A program made the translations under genes and the position numbers. A stretch of DNA of 64,000 nucleotides, from NCBI GenBank assembly GCA_024169445.1, contig JALKFA010000001.1:682001-746000 (forward strand). The letters are read 5' to 3'. The notes beneath the pieces were generated by a model. That model searched no databases. It had not been told where the DNA came from and saw only the letters and a program-made list of their open reading frames with translations. Below, in pieces: positions 1 through 10,227 of this stretch; position 1 is the stretch's first letter; each line of letters opens with the position of its first letter. Source of the DNA: Buttiauxella agrestis ATCC 33320 (GTDB taxonomy: Bacteria > Pseudomonadota > Gammaproteobacteria > Enterobacterales > Enterobacteriaceae).

Positions 1-584
1 AACGTTTCACCGGTATCAATATCTTGTGCTTCAACAACCCACAGGCCGTTTTCACGGCGAGCGCGGGTTGCGCGGGTACGGGTTTTCACCTCACCGCCTT
101 CACGCGTCACCATCTGCGCGTTGGCTAAAACCAGGCGCGCATCATCAACCCAACAGTCGGAATATTCGAAACCGCGCACAATATTCGATTTTAGAACTGA
201 ATCTGCACCAAAACGCAAACCGGTGGACGCAGGCAAACTAGTACGTTTACCGAGATGGTCGTACATAAACAGACCAATACGAATCATCCATGCCGGGCGT
301 AGATGCGGGCGGTGTGGCAGACGAAAACGCATCGGGAAAGCGATATGAGGAGCCATGTTCAGCAGCACTTCGCGCTCGGCTAAGGCTTCACTCACCAGAC
401 GAAATTCGTAATGCTCAAGGTAACGCAAGCCACCGTGAATCAATTTCGAGCTGTTTGAAGAGGTGGCACTCGCCAGATCTTGCGCTTCAAGCATCAACAC
501 GGATAAACCACGGCCTGCGGCGTCAGCGGCGATACCTGCCCCGTTAATTCCTCCGCCAATCACAATCAGATCTTTAGTTTCCAT
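1..584 (-). CDS. glpD: Aerobic glycerol-3-phosphate dehydrogenase, N-terminal part (gene runs off the window)
   Basis: The enzyme oxidises sn-glycerol 3-phosphate to dihydroxyacetone phosphate and feeds electrons to the quinone pool at the inner membrane. The visible first 194 residues begin METKDLIVIGGGINGAG, a dinucleotide-binding Rossmann signature (GxGxxG type, residues 10-17) for FAD. Next comes the GLRYLEHYEFRLV region typical of GlpD. The ATG complement lies at 582-584. The C-terminal two thirds lie outside the window. It is transcribed away from glpE, and paired GlpR operators lie just upstream, as expected for the glp regulon. Identification is by recognition of the E. coli protein, which it follows closely. 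Confidence 0.97.
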   Translation of the reverse strand, partial: METKDLIVIGGGINGAGIAADAAGRGLSVLMLEAQDLASATSSNSSKLIHGGLRYLEHYEFRLVSEALAEREVLLNMAPHIAFPMRFRLPHRPHLRPAWMIRIGLFMYDHLGKRTSLPASTGLRFGADSVLKSNIVRGFEYSDCWVDDARLVLANAQMVTREGGEVKTRTRATRARRENGLWVVEAQDIDTGET

Positions 585-597
585 GTCACCCTCACGC

Positions 598-635
598 ACT
601 TTCGTTAAAGTTCAAATATGTTCGTTATCGCTCAT
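598..635. promoter_or_regulatory. Tandem GlpR operators between glpD and glpEGR
   Basis: ATGTTCGTTATCGCTCAT at 618-635 matches 16 of 18 bases of the known GlpR operator (ATGTTCGWTAWCGAACAT). A weaker neighbour, ACTTTCGTTAAAGTTCAA, lies at 598-615. The two centres are 20 bp apart, so the sites abut on nearly the same DNA face. Tandem GlpR sites at glpD are known in E. coli. The repressor gene glpR is intact about 1.4 kb away. Confidence 0.75.
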
Positions 636-778
636 ACTAGCAAGTCCGTGCGCGCTTTGTAACGAAAAAAAAACATTACTGCGTGATATGGATAACATAA
701 TGGCGTTAATATCAGCGGCCAGAGGGCAGATTCCCTTAATATGGCGCAAGCCGATTCAATATTATGACGAGCATAACC

Positions 779-1108
779 ATGGAAACTTTTGAGTGTATTG
801 GTGTGGAAGAAGCGCACCAGAAGTTGCAGCAAAAACACGCTGTGTTAGTTGATATCCGCGATCCACAAAGCTTTGCGATGGGCCATACGCCGGGCGCGTT
901 TCATCTGACTAACGATCGTCTGGTGGCTTTTATGCAACAAACCGATTTTGAAACGCCGGTGCTGGTGATGTGCTATCACGGCAATAGCAGCAAAGGGGCA
1001 GCGCAATATCTGCTGCAGCAAGGTTACGACCAGGTGTATAGCGTCGACGGGGGTTTTGACGCCTGGCATCGCCATTTCCCGGCTGAAGTCGCGCACGGCG
1101 CGTCTTAA
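779..1108 (+). CDS. glpE: Thiosulfate sulfurtransferase (single-domain rhodanese) GlpE
   Basis: A 109-residue single rhodanese domain that transfers sulfane sulfur from thiosulfate to thiol acceptors in the cytoplasm. The catalytic cysteine sits in the loop MCYHGNSS, exactly as in E. coli GlpE, and the [14 protein letters not shown] segment is conserved. I chose the ATG at 779 because METFECI aligns with the E. coli start. An in-frame ATG at 764 would add five residues with no better ribosome-binding site. It is the first gene of the glpE-glpG-glpR unit. Its physiological link to glycerol metabolism is not obvious from the sequence. Confidence 0.95.
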   Translation: METFECIGVEEAHQKLQQKHAVLVDIRDPQSFAMGHTPGAFHLTNDRLVAFMQQTDFETPVLVMCYHGNSSKGAAQYLLQQGYDQVYSVDGGFDAWHRHFPAEVAHGAS

Positions 1109-1162
1109 ATCGCTGCGTTAGAGGTATACTGCTTCCTTTTGTATGGATTTGGCTGAAACCTT

Positions 1163-1993
1163 ATGATCATGATTACCTCGTTTGCCAACCCGCGAGTCGC
1201 GCAGGCATTTGTCGACTATATGGCGACGCAGGGGATTATCCTCACTATTCAACAACACGAACAAACGGATATCTGGCTGGCAAACGACAGCCAGGAATCC
1301 CATGTTCGTGCTGAGCTTGAACAATTCCTCGCAAACCCGGGTGATTCGCGTTACCTCGCAGCAAGCTGGAATACCGGTCATACCGGTAGCGGTTTGCAGT
1401 ACCAGCGCTATCCTTTCCTCGCGACTATTACGCAAAAAGCTGGCCCGTTCACCATGGTTATCATGGCCGCCTGTGTGCTGGTTTACCTGATGATGCAGGT
1501 GATGGGCGACCGAGCGGTGATGGTGTGGCTGGCGTGGCCGTATAAAGAGAGTTTGGACTATGAACTGTGGCGCTATTTCAGCCATGCGTTGATGCACTTC
1601 TCTATCATGCATATTGCGTTTAACTTGTTGTGGTGGTGGTATCTCGGTGGCCCGCTCGAAAAGCGTCTCGGTAGCGGCAAACTCATTACCCTGACGCTGG
1701 TTTCTGCGCTGTTGAGCGGCTTTGTACAGGCGAAATTTGGCGGCCCACTGTTTGGTGGTTTGTCGGGTGTGGTTTATGCGCTAATGGGCTATGTCTGGCT
1801 GCGCGGCGAACGCGACCCGGACAGCGGCATCTATATGCAGCGCGGCCTGTTAGCCTTTGCTGTTCTGTGGATTGTAATAGGATTTTTCGATGTTTTAGGA
1901 ATGTCGATCGCCAACGCCGCGCATATTACCGGCCTGGTTGTCGGGCTTGCGATGGCGCTGGTTGATACCCTACACGCGCGAAAACGAACATAG
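1163..1993 (+). CDS. glpG: Rhomboid intramembrane serine protease GlpG
   Basis: A 276-residue inner-membrane protease that cleaves transmembrane segments. The cytoplasmic N-domain (about residues 1-90) is followed by six hydrophobic segments. The catalytic dyad is visible as Ser201 in [13 protein letters not shown] and His254 in NAAHITG. The oxyanion/structural residues His150 and Asn154 lie in the HIAFN stretch. Numbering equals that of E. coli GlpG, the structural model for the family. It lies between glpE and glpR, 54 nt after glpE and 22 nt before glpR, so it is probably co-transcribed. Confidence 0.97.
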   Translation: MIMITSFANPRVAQAFVDYMATQGIILTIQQHEQTDIWLANDSQESHVRAELEQFLANPGDSRYLAASWNTGHTGSGLQYQRYPFLATITQKAGPFTMVIMAACVLVYLMMQVMGDRAVMVWLAWPYKESLDYELWRYFSHALMHFSIMHIAFNLLWWWYLGGPLEKRLGSGKLITLTLVSALLSGFVQAKFGGPLFGGLSGVVYALMGYVWLRGERDPDSGIYMQRGLLAFAVLWIVIGFFDVLGMSIANAAHITGLVVGLAMALVDTLHARKRT

Positions 1994-2015
1994 CATTTCA
2001 GGAGAATAAAACAGC

Positions 2016-2774
2016 GTGAAGCAAACACAACGTCATGATGCCATTGTCGAACTGGTTAAAAAACAGGGCTATGTCAGCACTGAAGAGTTAGTCGAAGAGT
2101 TTGCGGTTAGCCCACAAACCATTCGTCGCGATCTGAACGATCTGGCCGACCAGAACCTGATCATGCGCCATCACGGTGGCGCAGCGTTACCGTCGAGTTC
2201 CGTGAATACACCGTGGCATGATCGTAAGGCGACGCAGACAGCAGAAAAAGAGCGTATCGCCCAGAAAGTTGCCAGCCAGATCCCCAACGGTGCCACGCTG
2301 TTTATTGATATCGGCACCACACCGGAAGCGGTGGCACATGCGCTACTCAACCACAGCAATTTACGGATCGTCACCAATAACCTGAACGTGGCGAACACGC
2401 TTAAGGTGAAAGAGGATTTCCGTATTATTCTGGCGGGCGGTGAATTACGCAGCCGAGACGGCGGGATTATCGGCGAAGCAACGCTCGATTTTATCTCTCA
2501 GTTCAGGCTGGATTTCGGCATTCTGGGGATTAGCGGCATCGATGGCGACGGCTCATTACTGGAGTTTGATTACCACGAAGTTCGCACCAAACGCGCGATT
2601 ATTGAAAACTCACGCTGCGTGATGCTGGTTGTCGACCATTCTAAATTTGGCCGCAATGCGATGGTTAATCTCGGCAGTATTAGCCTTGTTGATCAGGTTT
2701 ATACCGATGTAATGCCACCGTCAGGCGTGATGCAGGTAATTGCTGAGAACAATGTGCAACTGGAGTTATGTTGA
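2016..2774 (+). CDS. glpR: Glycerol-3-phosphate regulon repressor GlpR (DeoR family)
   Basis: A 252-residue DeoR-family repressor. The N-terminal helix-turn-helix spans about residues 18-45 (YVSTEELVEEFAVSPQTIRR). The C-terminal sugar-phosphate-binding isomerase-like domain contains IDIGTTPEAVA, and binding of glycerol 3-phosphate there releases DNA. The start codon is GTG at 2016, supported by AGGAG at 2000-2004. The reading frame is full length, unlike the disrupted copy known in E. coli K-12 MG1655, so this strain should have normal glp repression. It is the last gene of glpEGR and converges on glgP across a repeat array. Confidence 0.97.
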   Translation: MKQTQRHDAIVELVKKQGYVSTEELVEEFAVSPQTIRRDLNDLADQNLIMRHHGGAALPSSSVNTPWHDRKATQTAEKERIAQKVASQIPNGATLFIDIGTTPEAVAHALLNHSNLRIVTNNLNVANTLKVKEDFRIILAGGELRSRDGGIIGEATLDFISQFRLDFGILGISGIDGDGSLLEFDYHEVRTKRAIIENSRCVMLVVDHSKFGRNAMVNLGSISLVDQVYTDVMPPSGVMQVIAENNVQLELC

Positions 2775-2791
2775 TATTTGCGTGAGAACAA

Positions 2792-2956
2792 CCCTCACCC
2801 CGTCCCTCTCCCTGAGGGAGAGGGGGAATACCGAGCTACTCTCCTCGCCCCTTTGGGGAGAGGGGGAATACCGAGCTAGTCCCCTCGCCCCTTTGGGGAG
2901 AGGGGGAATACCGGGCTAGTCCCCTCGCCCCTTTGGGGAGAGGGTTAGGGTGAGGG
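2792..2956. repeat. Intergenic repeat array, CCCTCTCCC family, with three tandem 40-bp units
   Basis: Between the converging glpR and glgP genes lies CCCTCACCCCGTCCCTCTCC followed by three near-identical 40-bp units. Each unit holds CTCGCCCCTTTGGGGAGAGG and GGAATACCG, and the array closes with TTAGGGTGAGGG. The outer arms CCCTCACCC and GGGTGAGGG are inverted, so the array can fold back. The same family recurs at 35852, 39445 and 41519, and a split copy flanks the mobile element at 14541. Confidence 0.85.
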
Positions 2957-2962
2957 GAATAA

Positions 2963-5410
2963 TTACAATCTCACCGGCTTAATATGCCAAATCTCATCGG
3001 CGTATTCCTGAATCGTCCTGTCAGACGAGAAATACCCCATGTTGGCAATATTATGGATGACACGGAACGTCCACTCTACTTGCTGGCGATACACTTCATC
3101 TACCCTATCCTGGCAATCCACATAACTGCGGTAATCTGCCAATACCTGATAGTGGTCACCAAAGTTAATCAGTGAATCCAGCAGGTCACGGTAACGTGTA
3201 GGTTCGTCAGGGCTGAATGTCCCGGTACCAATTTGCGTCAGCACCTGATGCAGTTCTTCATCCTTTTCATAATACTCGCGTGGCTTATAGCCTTCGCGCC
3301 GTAACGTTTCGACCTCTTCGGCCGTATTACCAAAGATAAAGATGTTATCCGCACCCACGTGCTCCAGCATTTCGACGTTTGCACCATCCAGCGTGCCAAT
3401 CGTCAGCGCGCCGTTCAGACCAAACTTCATATTACTGGTGCCGGAAGCTTCCGTTCCCGCCAGAGAAATCTGCTCTGAGAGATCCGCCGCTGGGATAATG
3501 ATCTGCGCAAGACTGACGCTGTAGTTCGGGATAAACACCACTTTCAGGCGATCCTTTACCACCGGATCGTTGTTGATCACCGCCGCCACATCGTTGATGA
3601 GATGAATGATGTGTTTTGCCATGTAGTACGCCGACGCCGCTTTACCGGCGAAGATGTTCACACGCGGTACCCAATCGGCTGTTGGGTCTGCCTTAATGCG
3701 GTTGTAGCGCGTAATCACATGCAGCACATTCATCAACTGGCGTTTGTACTCATGAATACGTTTGATTTGCACATCAAACAACGCATTTGGATTCACCACC
3801 ACATTGAGATGCTGGCCGATGTAACTTGCCAGCCGTTTCTTGTTAGCCAGTTTCGCCTTACGCACATCCTGATGCACAGTTGGGTAATCAATATGCTGCT
3901 TCATCTCGTTCAGCTGGCTCAGATCAGTACGCCAGGTGCGGCCAATATTTTTATCTAACACTTCTGAAAGTGGTGGGTTCGCCAAAGCCAGCCAGCGACG
4001 AGGTGTCACACCGTTGGTTTTATTGCAGAAGCGCATCGGGAAGATAGCGGCGAAATCGGCAAACAGCGACTGCACCATTAAGTTGGAGTGCAGCTCCGAA
4101 ACACCGTTGACTTTGTGGCTGACGACAACCGCAAGCCACGCCATACGGACTTTACGGCCGTTCGACTCATCAATAATCGAAGTACGCCCCAGCAGCTCGG
4201 TATCGTTCGGATGTTGCTCCTGCAAGGTTTTCAGGAAGTAGTCGTTAATCTCGAAAATTATCTGTAAGTGGCGCGGCAAAATTTTGCCTAACATGTCCAC
4301 CGGCCAGGTTTCCAGTGCTTCACTCATCAGCGTGTGGTTGGTGTATGAGAATGCCTGGCAGCAAACCTCAAACGCATCTTCCCAACTGAATTTATGCTCA
4401 TCAATTAACAAGCGCATCAGCTCAGGAATCGCCAATACCGGGTGCGTGTCATTGAGGTGGATGGCGATTTTATCCGCCAGATTGTCATAAGTTTTATGTA
4501 GCTGGTAATGGCGGCTGAGAATGTCCTGCACGGTAGAGGACACCAGGAAATATTCCTGACGCAAACGCAGCTCACGGCCTGAATAGGTCGAGTCATCTGG
4601 ATAAAGGACTCGCGAAACGTTTTCTGAATGGTTCTTGTCTTCCACCGCCGCGAAATAATCGCCCTGGTTAAACTTACCGAGGTTAATTTCGCTACTCGCC
4701 TGCGCATTCCACAGGCGCAGCGTATTGGTGGCATCAGTATCGTAGCCGGGGATTATCTGGTCATAGGCTACCGCCAGAATCTCTTCGGTTTCTACCCAGC
4801 GGAATTTTTTAGCTTCCATTTGCACGCGCCCGCCAAAGCGAACTTTGTAGCGTGTGTTGTGGCGCTTGAATTCCCACGGGTTACCGTATTCGAGCCAGTA
4901 GTCCGGTGATTCTTTCTGGCGACCATCAACAATGTTTTGTTTAAACATGCCGTAATCGTAGCGAATGCCATAACCACGGCCAGGCAAACCGAGTGTCGCT
5001 AATGAATCGAGAAAACAGGCGGCAAGACGACCGAGCCCGCCATTACCGAGGCCGGGGTCGTTCTCCTCGTCTATCAACTCTTCAAGATCCAGCCCCATCT
5101 CTTCCAGCGCATTTTTGACATCTTCATAAATGCCTAACGAAAGCAGTGCGTTAGAGAGGGTGCGGCCAATCAAAAATTCCATCGACAGGTAATAAACCTG
5201 GCGAACTTCCTGGGAAAGCTGAGCGCGGTTGGAACGCAGCCAGCGTTCGACCAACCGGTCACGAACCGCAAATAGCGTGGCGTTCAGCCACTCATGCTTA
5301 TTGGCGATAACCGGGTCTTTCCCAACGGTAAACATCAGTTTGTAGGCGATTGAGTGCTTTAAAGCCTCAATGCTCAGCGTCGGTGACGAATAGGAAAATG
5401 GTGCGTTCAT
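2963..5410 (-). CDS. glgP: Glycogen phosphorylase
   Basis: An 815-residue family GT35 phosphorylase that releases glucose 1-phosphate from the non-reducing ends of glycogen. The pyridoxal-phosphate site is visible in [11 protein letters not shown] and the family signature in [10 protein letters not shown]. The glucan-binding part includes [15 protein letters not shown] near residues 115-130. The ATG complement at 5408-5410 gives [12 protein letters not shown] and the exact E. coli length. An upstream in-frame extension into glgA was rejected. It is the last gene of the glgBXCAP cluster, 22 nt after glgA, and supplies the breakdown arm next to the synthesis genes. Confidence 0.97.
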   Translation of the reverse strand: MNAPFSYSSPTLSIEALKHSIAYKLMFTVGKDPVIANKHEWLNATLFAVRDRLVERWLRSNRAQLSQEVRQVYYLSMEFLIGRTLSNALLSLGIYEDVKNALEEMGLDLEELIDEENDPGLGNGGLGRLAACFLDSLATLGLPGRGYGIRYDYGMFKQNIVDGRQKESPDYWLEYGNPWEFKRHNTRYKVRFGGRVQMEAKKFRWVETEEILAVAYDQIIPGYDTDATNTLRLWNAQASSEINLGKFNQGDYFAAVEDKNHSENVSRVLYPDDSTYSGRELRLRQEYFLVSSTVQDILSRHYQLHKTYDNLADKIAIHLNDTHPVLAIPELMRLLIDEHKFSWEDAFEVCCQAFSYTNHTLMSEALETWPVDMLGKILPRHLQIIFEINDYFLKTLQEQHPNDTELLGRTSIIDESNGRKVRMAWLAVVVSHKVNGVSELHSNLMVQSLFADFAAIFPMRFCNKTNGVTPRRWLALANPPLSEVLDKNIGRTWRTDLSQLNEMKQHIDYPTVHQDVRKAKLANKKRLASYIGQHLNVVVNPNALFDVQIKRIHEYKRQLMNVLHVITRYNRIKADPTADWVPRVNIFAGKAASAYYMAKHIIHLINDVAAVINNDPVVKDRLKVVFIPNYSVSLAQIIIPAADLSEQISLAGTEASGTSNMKFGLNGALTIGTLDGANVEMLEHVGADNIFIFGNTAEEVETLRREGYKPREYYEKDEELHQVLTQIGTGTFSPDEPTRYRDLLDSLINFGDHYQVLADYRSYVDCQDRVDEVYRQQVEWTFRVIHNIANMGYFSSDRTIQEYADEIWHIKPVRL

Positions 5411-5432
5411 ATCAGTGATTCCTGGTGGATGG

Positions 5433-6866
5433 CTACAGCAAACGTTGGTACAGATCGCGGTAGGAATGCGCCGCCACCTGCCAGCTAAAATCCATGCCCA
5501 TCGCCTGACGTTGGACAAATCTCCACAACGACGGGCGGGACCACAACACGAAGGCACGCCTGATTGCTCTTAACAACGACCAGGCATTACTGTCCTCAAA
5601 CACGAATCCACTGGCGATTCCGTCAGCCAGGTTTTCCAGTGAGCTATCAGAAACCGTATCGGCAAGCCCACCAGTGCGCCGCACCAGCGGCAAAGTGCCA
5701 TACTTCAGACCATACAATTGTGTTAAACCACAAGGTTCAAAACGGCTTGGCACCAGTATCACGTCAGCTCCGCCCATAATCCGGTGCGAGAAAGCTTCGT
5801 GATAACCGATCTGAACGCCCACTTGTCCAGGATGCTCTGCGGCAGCCGCCAGGAAACCTTCCTGCATCACGGTGTCACCGGCTCCCAGCAACGCCAGTTG
5901 CCCGCCTTGCTCAAGTAAACCCGGCAACGCCTCCAGCACCAAATCCAACCCTTTCTGGCTGGTTAAACGGCTCACCACCGCAAACAGCGGCGCTTTCTCG
6001 TTCACTTTCAGCCCCATCGCCACCTGCAACTGGCGTTTGTTTTCCGCCTTTTCTTCCAGCGTATCGCGGGTATAGCGTGAAGCCAGAAGTAAGTCATGGG
6101 CCGGGTCCCAAATTTTTTCGTCCACGCCATTGAGGATGCCGGACAACCGCCCCTCACGGTGACGCTGACGCAACAGCCCTTCCATACCGTAAGCAAATTG
6201 CGGCTCGGTTATTTCGCGAGCATAGGTCGGGCTGACCGCCGTAATATGATCAGCATAATAAAGGCCCGCTTTCAAGTACGAAATTTGACCATTAAACTCC
6301 AGGCCGTTCATGTCGTAGAACGACCATGGCAGGTCAATTTCATTCATATGATGAGCGAAAAACAGCCCCTGATAAGCCAGGTTGTGCACTGTAAAGACTG
6401 ACTTTGCCGGACGCCCTCGCGCTTCCAGATACGCTGGCACCAGGCCCGCATGCCAGTCATGCGCATGTACAATATCCGGATGCCAGAAGGGATCCAGGCC
6501 ACAGGCCATTTCCGCCCCCACCCAACCCAACAGCGCAAAACGATGCACGTTGTCGGTGTACGCGAACTGGTTAGTATCGTGATACGGGCTACCCGGTCGG
6601 TCGTATAAATGTGGAGCGTCAATGAGGTAAATCCCCACGCCGTTGAAGTGGCCATATAACAAAGTCATATGACCCGCGAAGGTGTCGCGATGGGCGACCA
6701 CTTGCGCGTCAACGATGCCACGACGAATGTCAGGGAAAGCAGGCAGCAAGACTCGCGTCTCAACGCCGCCTGCGATTTGTGCCGCAGGTAGCGCACCAAT
6801 CACATCCGCCAGGCCACCCGTTTTCAGCAGTGGAAAAATTTCAGAACATACATGTAAGACCTGCAT
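5433..6866 (-). CDS. glgA: Glycogen synthase (ADP-glucose type)
   Basis: A 477-residue GT5 glycosyltransferase that adds glucose from ADP-glucose to the growing alpha-1,4-glucan. The ADP-glucose-binding motif [13 protein letters not shown] is at residues 16-28, and the C-terminal [19 protein letters not shown] signature is typical of GlgA. Length and ends equal those of E. coli GlgA. It lies between glgC (79 nt upstream) and glgP (22 nt downstream) on the same strand. The clustered order matches the co-transcribed E. coli glg genes. Confidence 0.97.
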   Translation of the reverse strand: MQVLHVCSEIFPLLKTGGLADVIGALPAAQIAGGVETRVLLPAFPDIRRGIVDAQVVAHRDTFAGHMTLLYGHFNGVGIYLIDAPHLYDRPGSPYHDTNQFAYTDNVHRFALLGWVGAEMACGLDPFWHPDIVHAHDWHAGLVPAYLEARGRPAKSVFTVHNLAYQGLFFAHHMNEIDLPWSFYDMNGLEFNGQISYLKAGLYYADHITAVSPTYAREITEPQFAYGMEGLLRQRHREGRLSGILNGVDEKIWDPAHDLLLASRYTRDTLEEKAENKRQLQVAMGLKVNEKAPLFAVVSRLTSQKGLDLVLEALPGLLEQGGQLALLGAGDTVMQEGFLAAAAEHPGQVGVQIGYHEAFSHRIMGGADVILVPSRFEPCGLTQLYGLKYGTLPLVRRTGGLADTVSDSSLENLADGIASGFVFEDSNAWSLLRAIRRAFVLWSRPSLWRFVQRQAMGMDFSWQVAAHSYRDLYQRLL

Positions 6867-6945
6867 TATCGCTCCCGTATGGAAAGTCGTGGCGCGCTCT
6901 TAATGTCACAGCAGGCGCGCCGCGCGTGGGTCATTCCTTCACTTA

Positions 6946-8229
6946 TTAACCATGCAATTTGGCAAGCATCTCGCGCGTCACCAGCACAATACCTTCTTCT
7001 GAGCGGTAGAAACGGCGAGCATCTTCTTCGGCATTTTCGCCAACCACCATGCCTTCCGGGATGACACAAGCGCGGTCAATAATGCAACGGCGTAAACGGC
7101 AGGAGCGCCCGACGATGACATCAGGCAACAATACTGACGAGTCAATGTTACAAAACGAATTAACACGCACGCGCGGGAACAGCACCGACTGAACCACCAC
7201 TGAGCCAGAAATGATACAGCCGCCGGAAACCAGCGAGTTCAGCGTCATGCCATGGCTACCGGAGCGGTCTTGCACAAATTTCGCGGGCGGCAGCGGCTCC
7301 ATATGGGTACGGATCGGCCAATCCCGGTCGTACATATCCAGTTCTGGTGTCACCGAGGCGAGATCGAGGTTCGCTTTCCAGTAAGCTTCCAGCGTGCCGA
7401 CATCACGCCAGTACGGCTCGGCATTCGGGTCAGACTGCACGCAAGAAAGCGGGAAGGGATGGGCAAAAGCAACGCCGGATTTCATCACGTTCGGGATAAT
7501 ATCTTTCCCGAAGTCATGGCTTGAGGAGTCGTCTTTGTCGTCAGCCTCTAACAGTTCGTAAAGGTAATCTGCATCGAAAACGTAGATCCCCATACTGGCG
7601 AGCGCTTTGCTGTCATCACCTGGCATCGACGGCGGATTAGCCGGTTTCTCAACGAATTCAATGATTTTCTCTTCGTTATCTACCGCCATAACGCCAAACG
7701 CCGAGGCTTCATGTAGCGGCACTGGCATACATGCCACCGTGCAGCGTGCGCCTTTTTCTACGTGGTCAATCAACATGCGCGAGTAATCTTGCTTGTAGAT
7801 ATGGTCACCCGCGAGGATCACCACGTATTCCGCTTTGTAACGGCGGATAATATCGAGGTTTTGTGTCACCGCATCGGCGGTGCCGCGATACCAGTTTTCA
7901 CCGTGTACACGCTGCTGTGCCGGGAGCAAATCCACAAACTCGTTCATCTCTTCACTGAAAAACGACCAGCCACGTTGGATATGTTGAATCAAGGTATGTG
8001 ACTGATATTGGGTAATCACGCCGATGCGGCGAATACCCGAGTTAATGCAGTTCGACAACGCAAAATCGATAATTCGGAACTTGCCACCAAAGTGAACGGC
8101 AGGCTTAGCGCGCGTTGAGGTCAAATCTTTCAATCGGGTACCGCGCCCACCAGCCAGAATCAGGGCCACGGATTTATTTGGCAGTTGACGTGCCAACATC
8201 AGAGGATCGTTCTTATCAAGCTTAACCAT
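6946..8229 (-). CDS. glgC: Glucose-1-phosphate adenylyltransferase (ADP-glucose pyrophosphorylase)
   Basis: A 427-residue enzyme that forms ADP-glucose from ATP and glucose 1-phosphate, the committed and allosterically controlled step of glycogen synthesis. The nucleotidyltransferase motif [15 protein letters not shown] is at about residues 24-38. It is followed by [10 protein letters not shown], which holds the lysine tied to fructose-1,6-bisphosphate activation in E. coli. A left-handed beta-helix C-domain follows. The C terminus is about four residues shorter than in E. coli. It starts 15 nt after the stop of glgX. Confidence 0.97.
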   Translation of the reverse strand: MVKLDKNDPLMLARQLPNKSVALILAGGRGTRLKDLTSTRAKPAVHFGGKFRIIDFALSNCINSGIRRIGVITQYQSHTLIQHIQRGWSFFSEEMNEFVDLLPAQQRVHGENWYRGTADAVTQNLDIIRRYKAEYVVILAGDHIYKQDYSRMLIDHVEKGARCTVACMPVPLHEASAFGVMAVDNEEKIIEFVEKPANPPSMPGDDSKALASMGIYVFDADYLYELLEADDKDDSSSHDFGKDIIPNVMKSGVAFAHPFPLSCVQSDPNAEPYWRDVGTLEAYWKANLDLASVTPELDMYDRDWPIRTHMEPLPPAKFVQDRSGSHGMTLNSLVSGGCIISGSVVVQSVLFPRVRVNSFCNIDSSVLLPDVIVGRSCRLRRCIIDRACVIPEGMVVGENAEEDARRFYRSEEGIVLVTREMLAKLHG

Positions 8230-8244
8230 GACTGACTCCTTTTT

Positions 8245-10227
8245 TTATGACTTCTGGAATACGCAGACTCCGTGCGCAGGACCATGCCATACAGCCATCA
8301 CCACCGGGTTGTCTTCACCGGCAAACGGAGGAATGGCTCGCCATTCCCCTTCGGGTAGTACGATGTCAGCCAACTCTTCGGTCGCGTTAATCGTAATGAG
8401 CCAACGTTCAGAAAGTTGGATTTGCAGGCGATGAACCCCGTTTTCCCACTCGTCAGCACTCAGAGGCTGAGCCTCTTTATTCCACCAGCGAACATTGTCA
8501 TCACCTTCCTCCCACCAGAGATTTCGGGTTAGTGCCGGAATCGTCTTGCGTAGATGAATCAATGCCGCGGTAAATGTGGTTAAGCCATCGTTACAGTGTT
8601 CCCAATCAAGCCAGGTCAGTTGGTTGTCCTGACAATAAGCATTATTGTTGCCGTGCTGGCTGTGGCCATGTTCATCACCAGCCAACAGCATCGGCGTTCC
8701 CTGAGAAAGCAGTAACAATGTGAGCAAGGCGTGCACGCTGTCGCGCCGCCGCTCTTTGATATTCAGTGAAGCTTCCAGCCCTTCGAAACCATAGTTATTG
8801 CTGTAGTTATTATTAGTGCCATCGCGGTTATCTTCGCCGTTCGCTTCGTTATGTTTTTGATTGAAGCTGACACAATCACGCAGCGTGAAGCCGTCGTGGG
8901 CAGTGATTAAATTGACACTGGTTGAAGGCTTGCGCTCTCCACGACGGTAGACATCGCTTGAACCAGCAAAGCGGCAAGCGAATCCCCCCAACGATAGATC
9001 TTGTCGCAGCCAGAAACGCCGCATGCCGTCACGAAAATGGTCATTCCATTCCGCAAATAGCGGCGGATAGTTCCCCACCTGATAACCTCCCGCGCCAATA
9101 TCCCACGGTTCAGCAATCAGTTTTATTTGCGACAAAACCGGATCGTTTTTTATCGCTTCGAACAACGGAGCATCCTGCCGGAACTCCGGCGTACGCCCCA
9201 TGACCGAAGCTAAATCAAAGCGAAAACCATCGATATGGCAGCTATCGACCCAATAACGCAGACAATCCACCATCTGAGCGACCACGCCCGGCGTGCTCAA
9301 ATTCAACGTGTTACCGCAACCTGTCCAGTTCTGGTAATCACCGTTTTCCATTAACCAATAATAGCTACGGTTGTCGATTCCGCTCAGTGAGAGGGTTGGG
9401 CCATCGCGGTCCAGCTCAGCACTGTGGTTCAGAACAATATCGAGAATGACCTCAATGCCCGCTTCGTGCAGTGCTTTTACAGCACCCCGTAGCTCATTGG
9501 CGGCCACCAGTGGATCTTGATTTACCGCGTAATAACCTTCGGCGGCGTACAGCGCACGGGGGTTATAGCCCCAATAATTGCTGAGCCCTAAATGGGCGAT
9601 GCGCGGCTCGGTGACAAAATGCGCCACCGGCAACAATTCAAGCGCCGTAATCCCCAGGCGTTTGAAATAGTTAATCATCACCGGATGACCAAGTGCGGCA
9701 TAAGTGCCCCGCAACTCTTCCGGGATGCCAGGATGAAGCAGTGTCAGGCCACGCACATTGGCTTCGTAAATTACCGTGTCGCCCCACGGGATTCGTGGGT
9801 GCACATCGTCTTCCCAGTCGAATTTATCCTGCACCACCACACATTTCGCCATGTGCGGAGCGCTATCTTCCAGGTTGGGTTCATCATAACCGCCATGCAG
9901 ATGCGGATGGTCGGCTGCACCGCCAACTACCACGCGAGCACAAGGGTCGAGCAGCAATTTTGCCGGATTAAAACGATGGCCGTTTTGCGGTTCCCACGGC
10001 CCATGCACACGATAGCCGTATTTCAGACCAGGTTTAGCGTTGGGCAAATAGCCGTGCCAGATGTCACCGGTTCGCACCGGTAAATCGTAACGTTGCTCGT
10101 GACCATGCTCGTCGAACACACACAGTTCGACTTTATGGGCATTGGCGGAAAACAGGGTGAAGTTCACCCCTTTCCCATCGAAGTAAGAACCGTACGGCGC
10201 GGAATTCCCGGCGCTGAGTTGTGTCAT
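8245..10227 (-). CDS. glgX: Glycogen debranching enzyme
   Basis: A 660-residue GH13 enzyme that hydrolyses alpha-1,6 branches of limit dextrins left by GlgP. An N-terminal CBM48-like domain ([20 protein letters not shown]) precedes the catalytic barrel. The conserved GH13 regions are visible: [18 protein letters not shown] with the catalytic Asp, and [11 protein letters not shown]. Its ATG overlaps the glgB stop by 4 nt, so the two are probably translationally coupled. It is about three residues longer than E. coli GlgX. Confidence 0.96.
   Translation of the reverse strand: MTQLSAGNSAPYGSYFDGKGVNFTLFSANAHKVELCVFDEHGHEQRYDLPVRTGDIWHGYLPNAKPGLKYGYRVHGPWEPQNGHRFNPAKLLLDPCARVVVGGAADHPHLHGGYDEPNLEDSAPHMAKCVVVQDKFDWEDDVHPRIPWGDTVIYEANVRGLTLLHPGIPEELRGTYAALGHPVMINYFKRLGITALELLPVAHFVTEPRIAHLGLSNYWGYNPRALYAAEGYYAVNQDPLVAANELRGAVKALHEAGIEVILDIVLNHSAELDRDGPTLSLSGIDNRSYYWLMENGDYQNWTGCGNTLNLSTPGVVAQMVDCLRYWVDSCHIDGFRFDLASVMGRTPEFRQDAPLFEAIKNDPVLSQIKLIAEPWDIGAGGYQVGNYPPLFAEWNDHFRDGMRRFWLRQDLSLGGFACRFAGSSDVYRRGERKPSTSVNLITAHDGFTLRDCVSFNQKHNEANGEDNRDGTNNNYSNNYGFEGLEASLNIKERRRDSVHALLTLLLLSQGTPMLLAGDEHGHSQHGNNNAYCQDNQLTWLDWEHCNDGLTTFTAALIHLRKTIPALTRNLWWEEGDDNVRWWNKEAQPLSADEWENGVHRLQIQLSERWLITINATEELADIVLPEGEWRAIPPFAGEDNPVVMAVWHGPAHGVCVFQKS

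Noticed and set aside
2825-2944. 40-bp tandem repeats as a CRISPR array
   Set aside because: The units are contiguous and near-identical with no unique spacers and no cas genes; they belong to a dispersed intergenic repeat family.
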